DNA of 64,000 nt from Coprococcus aceti. Lineage in GTDB: Bacteria; Bacillota; Clostridia; Lachnospirales; Lachnospiraceae. A program made the position numbers and the translations under genes. The notes beneath the pieces were generated by a model. The model did not search any database. It worked only from the letters and a program-made list of their open reading frames with translations, and was not told where the DNA came from. Of the stretch, positions 35,229 to 43,581 are shown in pieces; position 1 is the stretch's first letter, and each line of letters opens with the position of its first letter. The stretch is taken from NCBI RefSeq assembly GCF_025567285.1, contig NZ_JAOQJT010000001.1, positions 1 through 64,000 on the forward strand, read 5' to 3'.

Positions 35229-36611
35229 ATGTACAAGATCAATTTTTCAAAGCCAATCAACGTCCATTTCATGGGAATAGGCGGAATAAGCATGAGCGGT
35301 CTCGCAGAGATACTTCTGAAGGCCGGATTCAAGGTCACCGGATCAGATATGAAAGCATCCGAAATCACCGATCAGCTTGCCGACATGGGAGCGCTTATCA
35401 ACATCGGTCAGTGTGCATCTAACATAACAGACAACATAGATCTGGTCGTATACACAGCAGCCATACATCCTGACAATGAAGAGTTCAAGGCCGCAGTGGA
35501 GAAGAACATTCCTATGCTCACCAGAGCCCAGCTTCTCGGCCAGATCATGGAGAATTACAAATATTCCATAGCCGTCAGTGGAACCCACGGCAAGACAACA
35601 ACGACTTCCATGCTGTCCTACATCCTCATAGATGCGGACACTGATCCTACCATATCAGTGGGAGGAATCCTCGACAGCATCGGCGGCAATATCCGTGTAG
35701 GCAAATCTGAATACTTTGTAACAGAGGCATGTGAGTACACCAACAGCTATCACGCATTTAAGCCTTTTATCAGTATCATACTGAACGTGGATGCCGACCA
35801 CCTTGATTTCTTCAAGGATATAGATGAGATCGCTGAGTCATTCCATGTATTTGCCACCAAAACTCCAAAGGAGGGCCTGGTCATCGTGAACGGCGATATG
35901 AAGTATTATGATACCGTTGTCAGAGACCTCGAGTGCCGCGTGGTAACATTTGGAAAGGGCGCACAGAACAAATATTCAGCACACAATATACGATTCGATG
36001 ACTTCGGCCATCCAACCTATACACTGGTTGTGGACGGCAAAGAGATCACTGACATAACACTCAAGGTATTCGGTGAGCACAACGTATACAACTCACTGTC
36101 AGCCATAGCGGCATCCCTTGAACTTGGAATCTCCATAGATGTCATCAAACAGGGACTGTCAGAGTGTGTCGGTGCCGAGAGACGTTTTGAGTACAAAGGA
36201 ACCATCCTCGACAACGTGAAAGTCATGGATGACTACGCTCACCATCCAACTGAGATAGCAGCCACACTGAAGGCAGCAAAGAACACAAGCTACAACGAAC
36301 TGTGGTGCGTATTCCAGCCACACACTTACTCAAGAACCTACGCTCTGTTCGATGAGTTTGTAGACGCACTCAAGGTATGTGACCACGTCATCGTGGCAGA
36401 TATTTATGCAGCCCGAGAGAAGGATACCGGACTTGTCTCAGCAAAGCAACTCGCCGAGAAGATCGCCGAGACGGGTACTGATGCGTTCTATCTTCCATCT
36501 TTCGACGATATAGAAAATTATCTCTTAAAAAATTGCAAAAAAAATGATTTGTTGATAACTATGGGCGCCGGAAACGTCTATTCTATCGGAAATGACCTGA
36601 TAAAAAATTAG
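35229..36611 (+). CDS. murC: UDP-N-acetylmuramate-L-alanine ligase
   Basis: 460 residues. Adds L-Ala to UDP-MurNAc in the first cytoplasmic step of peptidoglycan stem-peptide synthesis. The N-terminal Rossmann domain starts NVHFMGIGGISMSGLAEIL; the ATP loop is SGTHGKTTTTSML; Mur-ligase residues are in TEACEYTNSYHAF and VMDDYAHHPTEI. ATG 35229 follows AAGGAAGG. Ends in a hairpin terminator. It is followed by the DnaA-box region and replication genes. Confidence 0.96.
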   Translation: MYKINFSKPINVHFMGIGGISMSGLAEILLKAGFKVTGSDMKASEITDQLADMGALINIGQCASNITDNIDLVVYTAAIHPDNEEFKAAVEKNIPMLTRAQLLGQIMENYKYSIAVSGTHGKTTTTSMLSYILIDADTDPTISVGGILDSIGGNIRVGKSEYFVTEACEYTNSYHAFKPFISIILNVDADHLDFFKDIDEIAESFHVFATKTPKEGLVIVNGDMKYYDTVVRDLECRVVTFGKGAQNKYSAHNIRFDDFGHPTYTLVVDGKEITDITLKVFGEHNVYNSLSAIAASLELGISIDVIKQGLSECVGAERRFEYKGTILDNVKVMDDYAHHPTEIAATLKAAKNTSYNELWCVFQPHTYSRTYALFDEFVDALKVCDHVIVADIYAAREKDTGLVSAKQLAEKIAETGTDAFYLPSFDDIENYLLKNCKKNDLLITMGAGNVYSIGNDLIKN

Positions 36612-36771
36612 TTATCCACATTATCCACACAGCTCTGTGGGAAAGTTTTCCCCACAGAGCTTATATTTTTTTGTTGACATAATTTTTACAGAAATATTAC
36701 AAAGCCCTGTTAAACTATGACTTTTGTATTTTTATGTCTCTTTTTCGTCCACATTATCCACATTATCCACA
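36612..36771. promoter_or_regulatory. Cluster of four perfect DnaA boxes
   Basis: The exact box TTATCCACA occurs at 36612-36620, 36621-36629, 36754-36762 and 36763-36771, two abutting pairs on the same strand about 125 bases apart. The first pair touches the murC stop codon and precedes its terminator. Between the pairs lies AT-rich sequence with TTGACA at 36674-36679 as a possible -35. The cluster is directly upstream of dnaD and the helicase-loader gene, so DnaA could repress or activate them, or the site could titrate DnaA. dnaA and dnaN are not adjacent. Confidence 0.75.
36631..36661 (+). terminator. Terminator of murC
   Basis: AGCTCTGTGGG pairs with CCCACAGAGCT (11 bp), followed by TATATTTTTTT. 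It sits between the two DnaA-box pairs. Confidence 0.9.
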
Positions 36772-36892
36772 TCCCCACCATTTTTCCCAACCGACTGTAT
36801 GTTCTGTTTGCATTCCAAAAAGTTCATGTTATAATGCATTTGCGCTAAGGGAAATGCGCTATTTCAGGAGTATGATCAAGGAGTTTTTTGAC

Positions 36893-38032
36893 ATGAGCTA
36901 CATTACTATTACAACAGAAAAAAACGAAACATATTCCTCTATATCAAACTTTTTTATAGACTATTACATGACCTCCGCCAGCGGAGAGTTTGTTAAGGTA
37001 TATCTGTATCTGGTCAGACTTATGTCTTCCAGTAAACCCGTGTCTGTCGCCAACATAGCAGATCATTTTAATCTCACAGAGAAGGATATTTGCAGAGCCA
37101 TAAAATACTGGATAAGCCAGGATGTTATGAAGCTCAACTACAACAAGAAGAAGGAGCTTACAGGAATAACTCTTCTCCCTCTTCACGACAAGGGCAGCTC
37201 CTCCGACAGCGGAGTTGACGACCTCTCTATTCTCGGCGTGGATTATTCCACCGGAGATGACGATAACAACAGCGAGATCACGGCGACGATCGCAGACGAA
37301 GACAAGGCCGAGGTGCCGGAGCGCACTCTGCCTGACAAGATAACAGTTACACCAGAATTTCTTAGGAAGAAACAGGAGGACGAGGTTCTCTCTGATATTA
37401 TGTTTGAGACAGAGGCATATTTTGGCAGACCGCTTTCCATGCCTGAATCAGAAAGTCTCATATACATATACGACCAGCTTGGCTTCTCCCAGGAGCTCAT
37501 CGAATATCTGATCGAATACTGTCTGACCATGGGCAAGGCAAGCTTCAGATATGCGGAGACCGTAGCCATAGCATGGTATGAAAAAGGAATCGACACGGTT
37601 GACAAGGCCAAGGCAGACAGCTCCGCCTACAACCCATTTTACAGAAAGGTCTTCTCTGCACTCGGAATACGCAGAAGCAATCCTACCAGCATAGAGACCG
37701 CATACATTGACGCGTGGACAGGTGAGATGAATTTCTCAGAGGATCTTATCCTTCTGGCATGTGAGAAGGCCATAATCTCCAAGCCACAATCCGCCAACTT
37801 CGCATATGTCAATGGAATTCTTGAAAACTGGCATAAGAATGGTGTACAATCCATTAGGGATGTCGAACTGCTCGATCAGGAGTTCCTCAAGAAGAAATCA
37901 GCGGCCACAGCGCAGCCTGCAGCCACCAGGAATCCGAATGGATTTGCGAACTTCAAGCAGACAGACATGTCCAACCAGTTGGACAAGCTGGAACAGATGC
38001 TTGCAGATGAACTCAATCTTGACAAGAGGTAA
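36893..38032 (+). CDS. dnaD: DnaD-type replication initiation protein
   Basis: 379 residues. The N-terminal winged helix (about 20-90, VKVYLYLVRLMSSSKPVSV, HFNLTEKDICRAIKYW) and the C-terminal DnaD domain (about 185-330, LIYIYDQLGFSQELIEYLIEYC and ENWHKNGVQSIRDVELLD) match DnaD/DnaB-like primosome proteins. An acidic linker separates them. ATG 36893 is preceded by AAGGAG; upstream reading has no ribosome binding site. It is followed 12 bases later by the helicase loader, so the pair encodes helicase loading. Four DnaA boxes lie upstream. Confidence 0.9.
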   Translation: MSYITITTEKNETYSSISNFFIDYYMTSASGEFVKVYLYLVRLMSSSKPVSVANIADHFNLTEKDICRAIKYWISQDVMKLNYNKKKELTGITLLPLHDKGSSSDSGVDDLSILGVDYSTGDDDNNSEITATIADEDKAEVPERTLPDKITVTPEFLRKKQEDEVLSDIMFETEAYFGRPLSMPESESLIYIYDQLGFSQELIEYLIEYCLTMGKASFRYAETVAIAWYEKGIDTVDKAKADSSAYNPFYRKVFSALGIRRSNPTSIETAYIDAWTGEMNFSEDLILLACEKAIISKPQSANFAYVNGILENWHKNGVQSIRDVELLDQEFLKKKSAATAQPAATRNPNGFANFKQTDMSNQLDKLEQMLADELNLDKR

Positions 38033-38044
38033 TATATACATATT

Positions 38045-39046
38045 ATGGGCAATATAAATTATGATGATATTTTGTCCCGACTGAGCAGGATCAGGCAGGA
38101 CAATCTTCGCAGACAGGACAACAGAAAAGCTGAGGTATATGCCAGGATCCCTCGTATAAAGGAGATCGACGATGCCATCGCCCACAGTGCCGTCCAGGCA
38201 TCAAGGGCAAGGATACTGCATCAGGAAGTGGATGAAGAAGCACTCTCCACGAAGAACCACGCTCTCCGCGATGAGAAGCATCAGCTCATGGCACAGACCG
38301 GATACCCTGACGATTATCTGGCACCGATATACAACTGCCCCGCATGCAGAGACAGCGGATATGTAGATGGTAAGCCATGTTCATGTCTGAAACACATGGT
38401 CATCAGCCAGTTGTACCAGCAGTCCACCATAGAGAAGGTGCTGGAGACGGAGAATTTTGCCAGCTTCAATCCTGATTTCTACAGAGATGAACACATTGCT
38501 GGCTACAATTACACTCCTTACCAGAATGCACAGAGCATATTGTCTGCATCAAGACAGTTCACAGAGAATTTTCAGGACAGCAGACCGGGCATTCTTATAT
38601 ATGGAGAGACCGGAACAGGCAAAACCTTCCTGACAAATTGTATCGCTAAGGAACTTTTAGACAAAGGTTATACAGTTTTATACTTGTCGGCGATAAATTT
38701 ATTTGATAATATCTTACAGGACATTATAATAAAGGGTGGTCATGAACCGCATCAGAAGATGCTGTATGACTACATATATAACTGCGATTTTCTTATAATT
38801 GACGATCTTGGCACAGAGTACACCAACTCATTTGTCCTGTCTCAGTTATTTGAGATTATAAATACGAGAACTATCAAGAGACAGTCTACTCTCATTTCTA
38901 CCAATCTTGATCTGCAGGAATTCAAGAACAGGTATACAGAGCGTATCATGTCACGAATAGTTGATAGCTATCTCATCTTCAATCTCTACGGAGATAACAT
39001 CCGCTATGTAAAAAGAATGAAAAGCATAGCCAGGAACAAAAGGTAG
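38045..39046 (+). CDS. DnaC/DnaI-type helicase loader ATPase
   Basis: 333 residues. The N-terminal coiled region leads to a zinc-binding motif (CPACRDSGYVDGKPCSC) as in DnaC/DnaI proteins. The AAA+ core has Walker A GETGTGKTFLT, Walker B FLIIDDLGTEY (with Asp-Asp) and an arginine-rich sensor segment RIMSRIVDSY. It loads the replicative helicase onto DNA at the origin or at stalled forks. Coupled to dnaD upstream; the PRPP synthetase-like gene follows after 31 bases. Confidence 0.92.
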   Translation: MGNINYDDILSRLSRIRQDNLRRQDNRKAEVYARIPRIKEIDDAIAHSAVQASRARILHQEVDEEALSTKNHALRDEKHQLMAQTGYPDDYLAPIYNCPACRDSGYVDGKPCSCLKHMVISQLYQQSTIEKVLETENFASFNPDFYRDEHIAGYNYTPYQNAQSILSASRQFTENFQDSRPGILIYGETGTGKTFLTNCIAKELLDKGYTVLYLSAINLFDNILQDIIIKGGHEPHQKMLYDYIYNCDFLIIDDLGTEYTNSFVLSQLFEIINTRTIKRQSTLISTNLDLQEFKNRYTERIMSRIVDSYLIFNLYGDNIRYVKRMKSIARNKR

Positions 39047-39077
39047 ACAACGAAAGCAGATTAGGAGGATTTTTATT

Positions 39078-40277
39078 ATGCCAGACGATAGCAAGTTGGA
39101 AACAATACCTGTAGGAAGCTTAGGAATCATTGCTCATAAGAGCATTGTACCTCTCGGAGAGAAGGTCGATTCTTATATCGTAAAATGGAGAAAGAACCGT
39201 CAGAACGAGAACAAGTCAAGCATCGTATTCCACGGTTACGAGAAGGACTCTTACCTTATCAAGGCAGACTGCCCTAGATTTGGTTCAGGTGAGGCAAAGG
39301 GTATTGTCAACGAGTCAGTCCGCGGTAAAGACATATATATCATGCTTGATGTAGGAAACTATAGCTGCACATACACCATGGGTGGCCAGACTCAGAGAAT
39401 GTCTCCTGACGATCACTATGCTGATCTGAAGAGAATCATCTCTGCCATGACAGACAAGCCTAGAAAGATCACTGTCATCATGCCTTTCCTGTATGAGAGC
39501 CGTCAGCACAAGAGATCAGGACGCGAGTCCCTCGACTGTGCAGTTATGCTCCAGGAGCTTCAGCAGTATGGTGTAGACAACATCGTTACATTTGACGCTC
39601 ACGACCCACGTGTTGTAAATGCTATTCCAAAGAGCGGTTTCGAGAACGTAAAGCCTACTTACCAGTTTGTAAAGGCACTTCTTAGATCAACTCCTGATCT
39701 TGAGATAGATAACGACCACATGATGGTTATATCACCTGACGAGGGTGCTATGCACAGAGCTATCTACTTCGCTAACCTTCTCGGTGTAGATGTAGGTATG
39801 TTCTACAAGCGAAGAGATTACTCAAGAGTTGTGGACGGACGTAATCCTATCGTTGCCCATGAGTTCCTCGGTGATTCAGTTGAAGGCAAGGATGTTATCA
39901 TCATCGACGACATGATCGCATCAGGCGAGAGTATGATAGATGTTGCCAAGCAGCTCAAGGCAAGAAAGGCTAAGAGAGTATTTGCACTTGCTACATTTGG
40001 TCTCTTCACCAAGGGTCTTGAGGTATTTGACAAGTGTCACGAGGAAGGTCTCATTGAGAAGGTCATCACAACCAACCTCACTTATCAGCTTCCTGAGCTT
40101 GCAGACCGCGACTGGTATGTATCAGCCGACATGAGCAAGTACATTGCACTCATTATCGATCACCTCAACCACGATGCATCTCTCAGCGATCTTCTTGATC
40201 CATCAGAGAGAATCAGTGCGAGAATTGCTGAGTACAAGGAGAAGCACACTATCTCAGATAACTACGAGAATTACTAA
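39078..40277 (+). CDS. prs: Ribose-phosphate pyrophosphokinase-like protein
   Basis: 399 residues. PRPP synthetase-fold with the binding loop DVIIIDDMIASGESM, a mid-protein MPFLYESRQHKRSGRESLD (flexible-loop-like) and DAHDPRVVNAIP. It makes PRPP from ribose 5-phosphate and ATP for nucleotide, His and Trp synthesis. It is about 80 residues longer than classical Prs and diverges at the N-terminus, as in a common clostridial variant. RBS AGGAGG. Ends in a strong terminator. Confidence 0.85.
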   Translation: MPDDSKLETIPVGSLGIIAHKSIVPLGEKVDSYIVKWRKNRQNENKSSIVFHGYEKDSYLIKADCPRFGSGEAKGIVNESVRGKDIYIMLDVGNYSCTYTMGGQTQRMSPDDHYADLKRIISAMTDKPRKITVIMPFLYESRQHKRSGRESLDCAVMLQELQQYGVDNIVTFDAHDPRVVNAIPKSGFENVKPTYQFVKALLRSTPDLEIDNDHMMVISPDEGAMHRAIYFANLLGVDVGMFYKRRDYSRVVDGRNPIVAHEFLGDSVEGKDVIIIDDMIASGESMIDVAKQLKARKAKRVFALATFGLFTKGLEVFDKCHEEGLIEKVITTNLTYQLPELADRDWYVSADMSKYIALIIDHLNHDASLSDLLDPSERISARIAEYKEKHTISDNYENY

Positions 40278-40295
40278 TATCCAATTATAGACTTA

Positions 40296-40360
40296 CAAAA
40301 AAGACCTACGGAAGCTCACCTGATACATACCATGTATCGCAAGCTTCCGCAGGTCTTTTA
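40296..40360. terminator. Bidirectional terminator
   Basis: AAAAAGACCTACGGAAGCT (40297-40315) pairs with AGCTTCCGCAGGTCTTTT (40342-40359). Flanking A and T runs let it serve the plus-strand prs gene and the minus-strand ATPase gene ending at 40383. Confidence 0.9.
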
Positions 40361-40382
40361 ATTATTTATTATTAGAAACTTT

Positions 40383-42092
40383 CTACAATGTCACCACATT
40401 GCATGCTATATGCATATCCTCAAGTCTGTTAACCAGATCCTTATCGGATGTAAGCAATATCGTCTGCTCCGTGTTCACCATACTCATCGCCTTGAGCACT
40501 CCCGTGAGCTGACTCTCATCGGTCACATCTATCACATCGTCCAGCACAAGTGGCATTTTCTCGTTGTTAAGTATCTCTGCAACAGCCAGCCGCACAGCCA
40601 GATACACCTGCCGAACGACCTCATGTCCCAGGAATTCCGCCCTGAAGAAATGGTCATTCTTTTTCACTGCAACATGCATCTCATCATCGAGCTTTGCCTC
40701 CTGATACTGTCCACCGGAGAGTGCGCTAAGAATATCCGATACTCTGCCGTCTATACCGGCAAACAGTCCTGAGAACTCCTCCGATATGTCCATTATGGTA
40801 TTGATAGCCTTATCTATGGCCTTCTTCTCAGTCTCAAGCACATCATAATCGGCAAATATGGCGTCTCTCTTCTCCTTGAGTTCATAGTAGGCATCCCTCT
40901 TCTCTATGGCATCATGCTCCTGGAACTTGAACATATCAAGCTTCCTGTCATGCTCCTCCTGAAAAGCTCTGTCTATCTCAACGCGAACCGTCCTCGACTC
41001 AGTTGCTCTTCCCATCTCATATATGGTCCTCCTGAACTCCTCCTCAGACGGAAGCTTATCACCGTCAAATGCGCCTTTCCTGAACAATCCATCTATGATG
41101 GTTATAGCAACAAACGCAATCGTACATATCGTGAATAGCTGCTGTATGGACTTCTGAAAACCAACAAGGTGAACCACTAGCATGACCACTGCAACAACCA
41201 GTATTCCTGTTGCCATTATGACAAATATATTGTCCGTCAGCTTCTTGTCCTTCTTCTCCTGCTTCTTTTTCTCCTTCAGCTCGTCCTCATCATCTATAGC
41301 TTCAACCTCGAGGAATATTCTGCTTCGCTCCCTGTCCTCATCATCGTCAGGGATCTCAGCATCCTTTTCATTCACAAGCTGCCTTGCCTCTCTCTTCAAA
41401 CGTGCGATCTCCATATTATAAGCATCAAGCTCCTCACGTCTGGCAGTTCGGATGTCTTCAAGCTCCTTATCAACTTCACCCAGCTCATCCATCTGGGCTT
41501 CCAGCTCTTCTATCTGAACCAGATACTTCTGATTGTCATATTTCTTCTTTTCGTTCTCAAGATACGCCACTGCGTCTGCTCTGTTTATTCCGCTGCAGCC
41601 CGTCTCCTTCATATTCTGAAGATACTTCTCGAGTCTGTCACACAAAGCTTTGTCATCTCCGCCCATCTCCTCCGGCGGATCAACACACATTGCATCCACA
41701 AATGTGCTCTTGTCCATATCAAACAGGACACCTCTGTAGGAATTCTTAGACACAAGTCTCTCATCCTTCCCGCTCTCTATATCAGTGAGCGTTGCACCGT
41801 CCGTGGACATGTTGAAATTTCTCTCCATAAGATGACTCTTTCCAGCATTTGTCACCTGTGCCTTTCCGGCATATCCATTTCCACCGGATGGCTTTCTTAA
41901 TGCAAAATTGTCTCCCCGGGCTCCAAGACCCTTGGTTTTATTCATACCATACAGTATACCGGACACAAAATCCCTGATCGTACTCTTACCGGCTCCGGGC
42001 TCTCCATAGAGCACATTCAAGCCTTTGTCCAGCTTTATTTCTTTGTTATTGAATTTTCCAAATTCTTTCAAAAAAAGTTTATTTATATACAT
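40383..42092 (-). CDS. Rad50/YhaN-like ATPase with membrane helices
   Basis: 569 residues. ABC-type head with Walker A GEPGAGKSTIRDF near 35, signature LSGGQYQEAKL and Walker B LVLDDVIDV near the C-terminus; coiled coils lie between. Unlike a soluble Rad50, the middle has two hydrophobic stretches (about 289-309 and 315-335, IFVIMATGILVVAVVML and FTICTIAFVAITIIDGLF) flanked by a Lys-rich segment, as in YhaN-type proteins. It is shorter than the ~960-residue B. subtilis YhaN. ATG overlaps the end of the Mre11-like gene by one base, so the two are translated together. Likely a DNA-end processing complex held at the membrane. Confidence 0.82.
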   Translation of the reverse strand: MYINKLFLKEFGKFNNKEIKLDKGLNVLYGEPGAGKSTIRDFVSGILYGMNKTKGLGARGDNFALRKPSGGNGYAGKAQVTNAGKSHLMERNFNMSTDGATLTDIESGKDERLVSKNSYRGVLFDMDKSTFVDAMCVDPPEEMGGDDKALCDRLEKYLQNMKETGCSGINRADAVAYLENEKKKYDNQKYLVQIEELEAQMDELGEVDKELEDIRTARREELDAYNMEIARLKREARQLVNEKDAEIPDDDEDRERSRIFLEVEAIDDEDELKEKKKQEKKDKKLTDNIFVIMATGILVVAVVMLVVHLVGFQKSIQQLFTICTIAFVAITIIDGLFRKGAFDGDKLPSEEEFRRTIYEMGRATESRTVRVEIDRAFQEEHDRKLDMFKFQEHDAIEKRDAYYELKEKRDAIFADYDVLETEKKAIDKAINTIMDISEEFSGLFAGIDGRVSDILSALSGGQYQEAKLDDEMHVAVKKNDHFFRAEFLGHEVVRQVYLAVRLAVAEILNNEKMPLVLDDVIDVTDESQLTGVLKAMSMVNTEQTILLTSDKDLVNRLEDMHIACNVVTL

Positions 42093-43144
42093 TACTTTTC
42101 TCCAGTTGCTATGATCGCCTCAAGACCATATTCAAGTGCCTTTTTGCTGACCTCGTCATCCTCACCGGACAACTCAGCGATAAATCTTCCAAGTACATTG
42201 TGCTCATTGTCCCTCTTGAGACCATCAGCATTGTACTCGAACATCGTATTATCCACAACCTCATATATCTTGTAATCCTGAGACACATCATCAAACTGAG
42301 GTCTCACTCCGCGCCCCTTCTGGCCCTTCAGGATAACCCGATATATGTTCTGCGTTCCCATCTTATCGATCTGTTTCAGAACAGCATGCTCGATCTGTCT
42401 GTCAGTATATTCCGGCTTTATCTCAAGTCCAAGGTTGATGTAATTCCTGCAGGCAACAGGCTCCCACTTTATCCTTGTCTCTCCGTTTATTATCTGTCCA
42501 TAAATAAAGCCATGCTTTCCTGTGTCAGAAGGTGACAAAGGCTCCGGCGATCCCGGATATGCCATACGGTTCTTCACCATGTGCTTCGGCTTTCTCAGGT
42601 GTCCGAGTGCCACATAGTCAAATCCTGTGTCAGCCAGCTTTCGGAAATTAAATGGACCGTGGCTGGCATCTCCTCCATGCATGAGAAGTATATTGACAGC
42701 GCCTTCCGTCTGGGCATCTATCCCCTCTGAGAAATCCTCCGTGTATTCCGCCTGTCCATAGCTGAAACCGGTCACACAGGTATTTATATCTTCAAAATAC
42801 GCATTGCTGAACTCCCCAGCCGGAAGAAGCACTGTGTTCGATGTGAACTCATAATTCTCCGATGGAGATCCACTTTCAATGTAATCACTACTGCCCGCAA
42901 TGATCACCGTTCTTGTATTTGTAAGTTTTGCAAGTCTGGCATCAAGCTTTGCAAGATCCGCAGCCTTCGGCGCACTGTGATACAAATTGCCGGCAATGAG
43001 GAGCAGATCTACCTTTCTCTCCTCCGCAATATCCAGGATCCTGTCAAATGTCTCTTCTATCTCTTTCGCACGGACATCGCTCCAAGGCTTTCCCTTGTCA
43101 GGAATCATCCCCAAATGCACATCCGAAACATGAATAAATCTCAT
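42092..43144 (-). CDS. Mre11/SbcD-like metallophosphoesterase with altered metal motifs
   Basis: 350 residues in the calcineurin-like fold. Motif I HVSDVHLG is intact, and LMHGG and VALGHLRKP look like motifs IV and V. The expected GD-x-(F/H) motif II reads AGNLYH (Asp to Asn), and the expected GNHD motif III reads AGSSDY (Asn-His to Ser-Ser). The second His of GHxH is Arg. These changes remove several metal and catalytic residues, so nuclease activity is doubtful. It partners with the downstream YhaN-like ATPase in one operon. ATG 43144 has AGGT nearby. Confidence 0.8.
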   Translation of the reverse strand: MRFIHVSDVHLGMIPDKGKPWSDVRAKEIEETFDRILDIAEERKVDLLLIAGNLYHSAPKAADLAKLDARLAKLTNTRTVIIAGSSDYIESGSPSENYEFTSNTVLLPAGEFSNAYFEDINTCVTGFSYGQAEYTEDFSEGIDAQTEGAVNILLMHGGDASHGPFNFRKLADTGFDYVALGHLRKPKHMVKNRMAYPGSPEPLSPSDTGKHGFIYGQIINGETRIKWEPVACRNYINLGLEIKPEYTDRQIEHAVLKQIDKMGTQNIYRVILKGQKGRGVRPQFDDVSQDYKIYEVVDNTMFEYNADGLKRDNEHNVLGRFIAELSGEDDEVSKKALEYGLEAIIATGEK

Positions 43145-43261
43145 ATCCTAACCTCTAATCTATAGTTAAACTGCCATTTTCTAATAGCCCACACTTAGTC
43201 CACTATTATACAATCATCAAAAGTTTAACCCAAATCAGAGAAAAATACAACATAAGCTATG

Positions 43262-43519
43262 TTAAAACTTTGTGACATGCAGATACTTCTCCCTCGTGGC
43301 AAGCCCCCCTCTTATATGTCTCTCCGCCTTGTTGGCATCCAACACCACCCTGGCCTGGGCCGCCAGCATTGGTCTTATACGGACCAGCCGTTCCGTTATA
43401 TCCTTGTGCACCGTTGATTTGCTTATACCCATCTTGTCCGCTGTCTGTCTCACAGTCGCCCTTGTGTCTATGATATAATTTGCCGCTTCGATTGCCCGCT
43501 CTTCTATATAATCCTTCAA
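43262..43519 (-). CDS. spoIIID: Sporulation transcription factor SpoIIID
   Basis: 85 residues matching SpoIIID throughout: MKDYIEERAIEAANYIIDT, the helix-turn-helix ATVRQTADKMGISKSTVHKD, and the C-terminal basic AERHIRGGLATREKYL. It controls mother-cell genes during sporulation. The start is TTG 43519 with no normal ribosome binding site; the GGGGGC just ahead is part of a terminator hairpin. This means initiation could depend on the hairpin state. Its presence shows that the organism belongs to an endospore-forming lineage. Confidence 0.93.
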   Translation of the reverse strand: MKDYIEERAIEAANYIIDTRATVRQTADKMGISKSTVHKDITERLVRIRPMLAAQARVVLDANKAERHIRGGLATREKYLHVTKF

Positions 43520-43521
43520 AG

Positions 43522-43562
43522 AAAAAGCCCCCGCATATTCTGTTTTTACAGTCTATGCGGGG
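43522..43562 (-). terminator. Terminator of the AgrC/AgrA-like operon, abutting spoIIID
   Basis: CCCCGCATA (43529-43537) pairs with TATGCGGGG (43554-43562), with extra pairing CTGT/ACAG inside; on the minus strand it is followed by CTTTTTC. It ends two bases before the spoIIID start codon and uses the only G-rich sequence there. Confidence 0.85.
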
Positions 43563-43581
43563 ACATGCGGTTTATGTACAT

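Noticed and set aside
36612..36771. Chromosomal origin oriC
   Set aside because: DnaA boxes are present but there is no dnaA/dnaN neighbour and no obvious AT-rich unwinding repeat; a regulatory or titration site is more likely.
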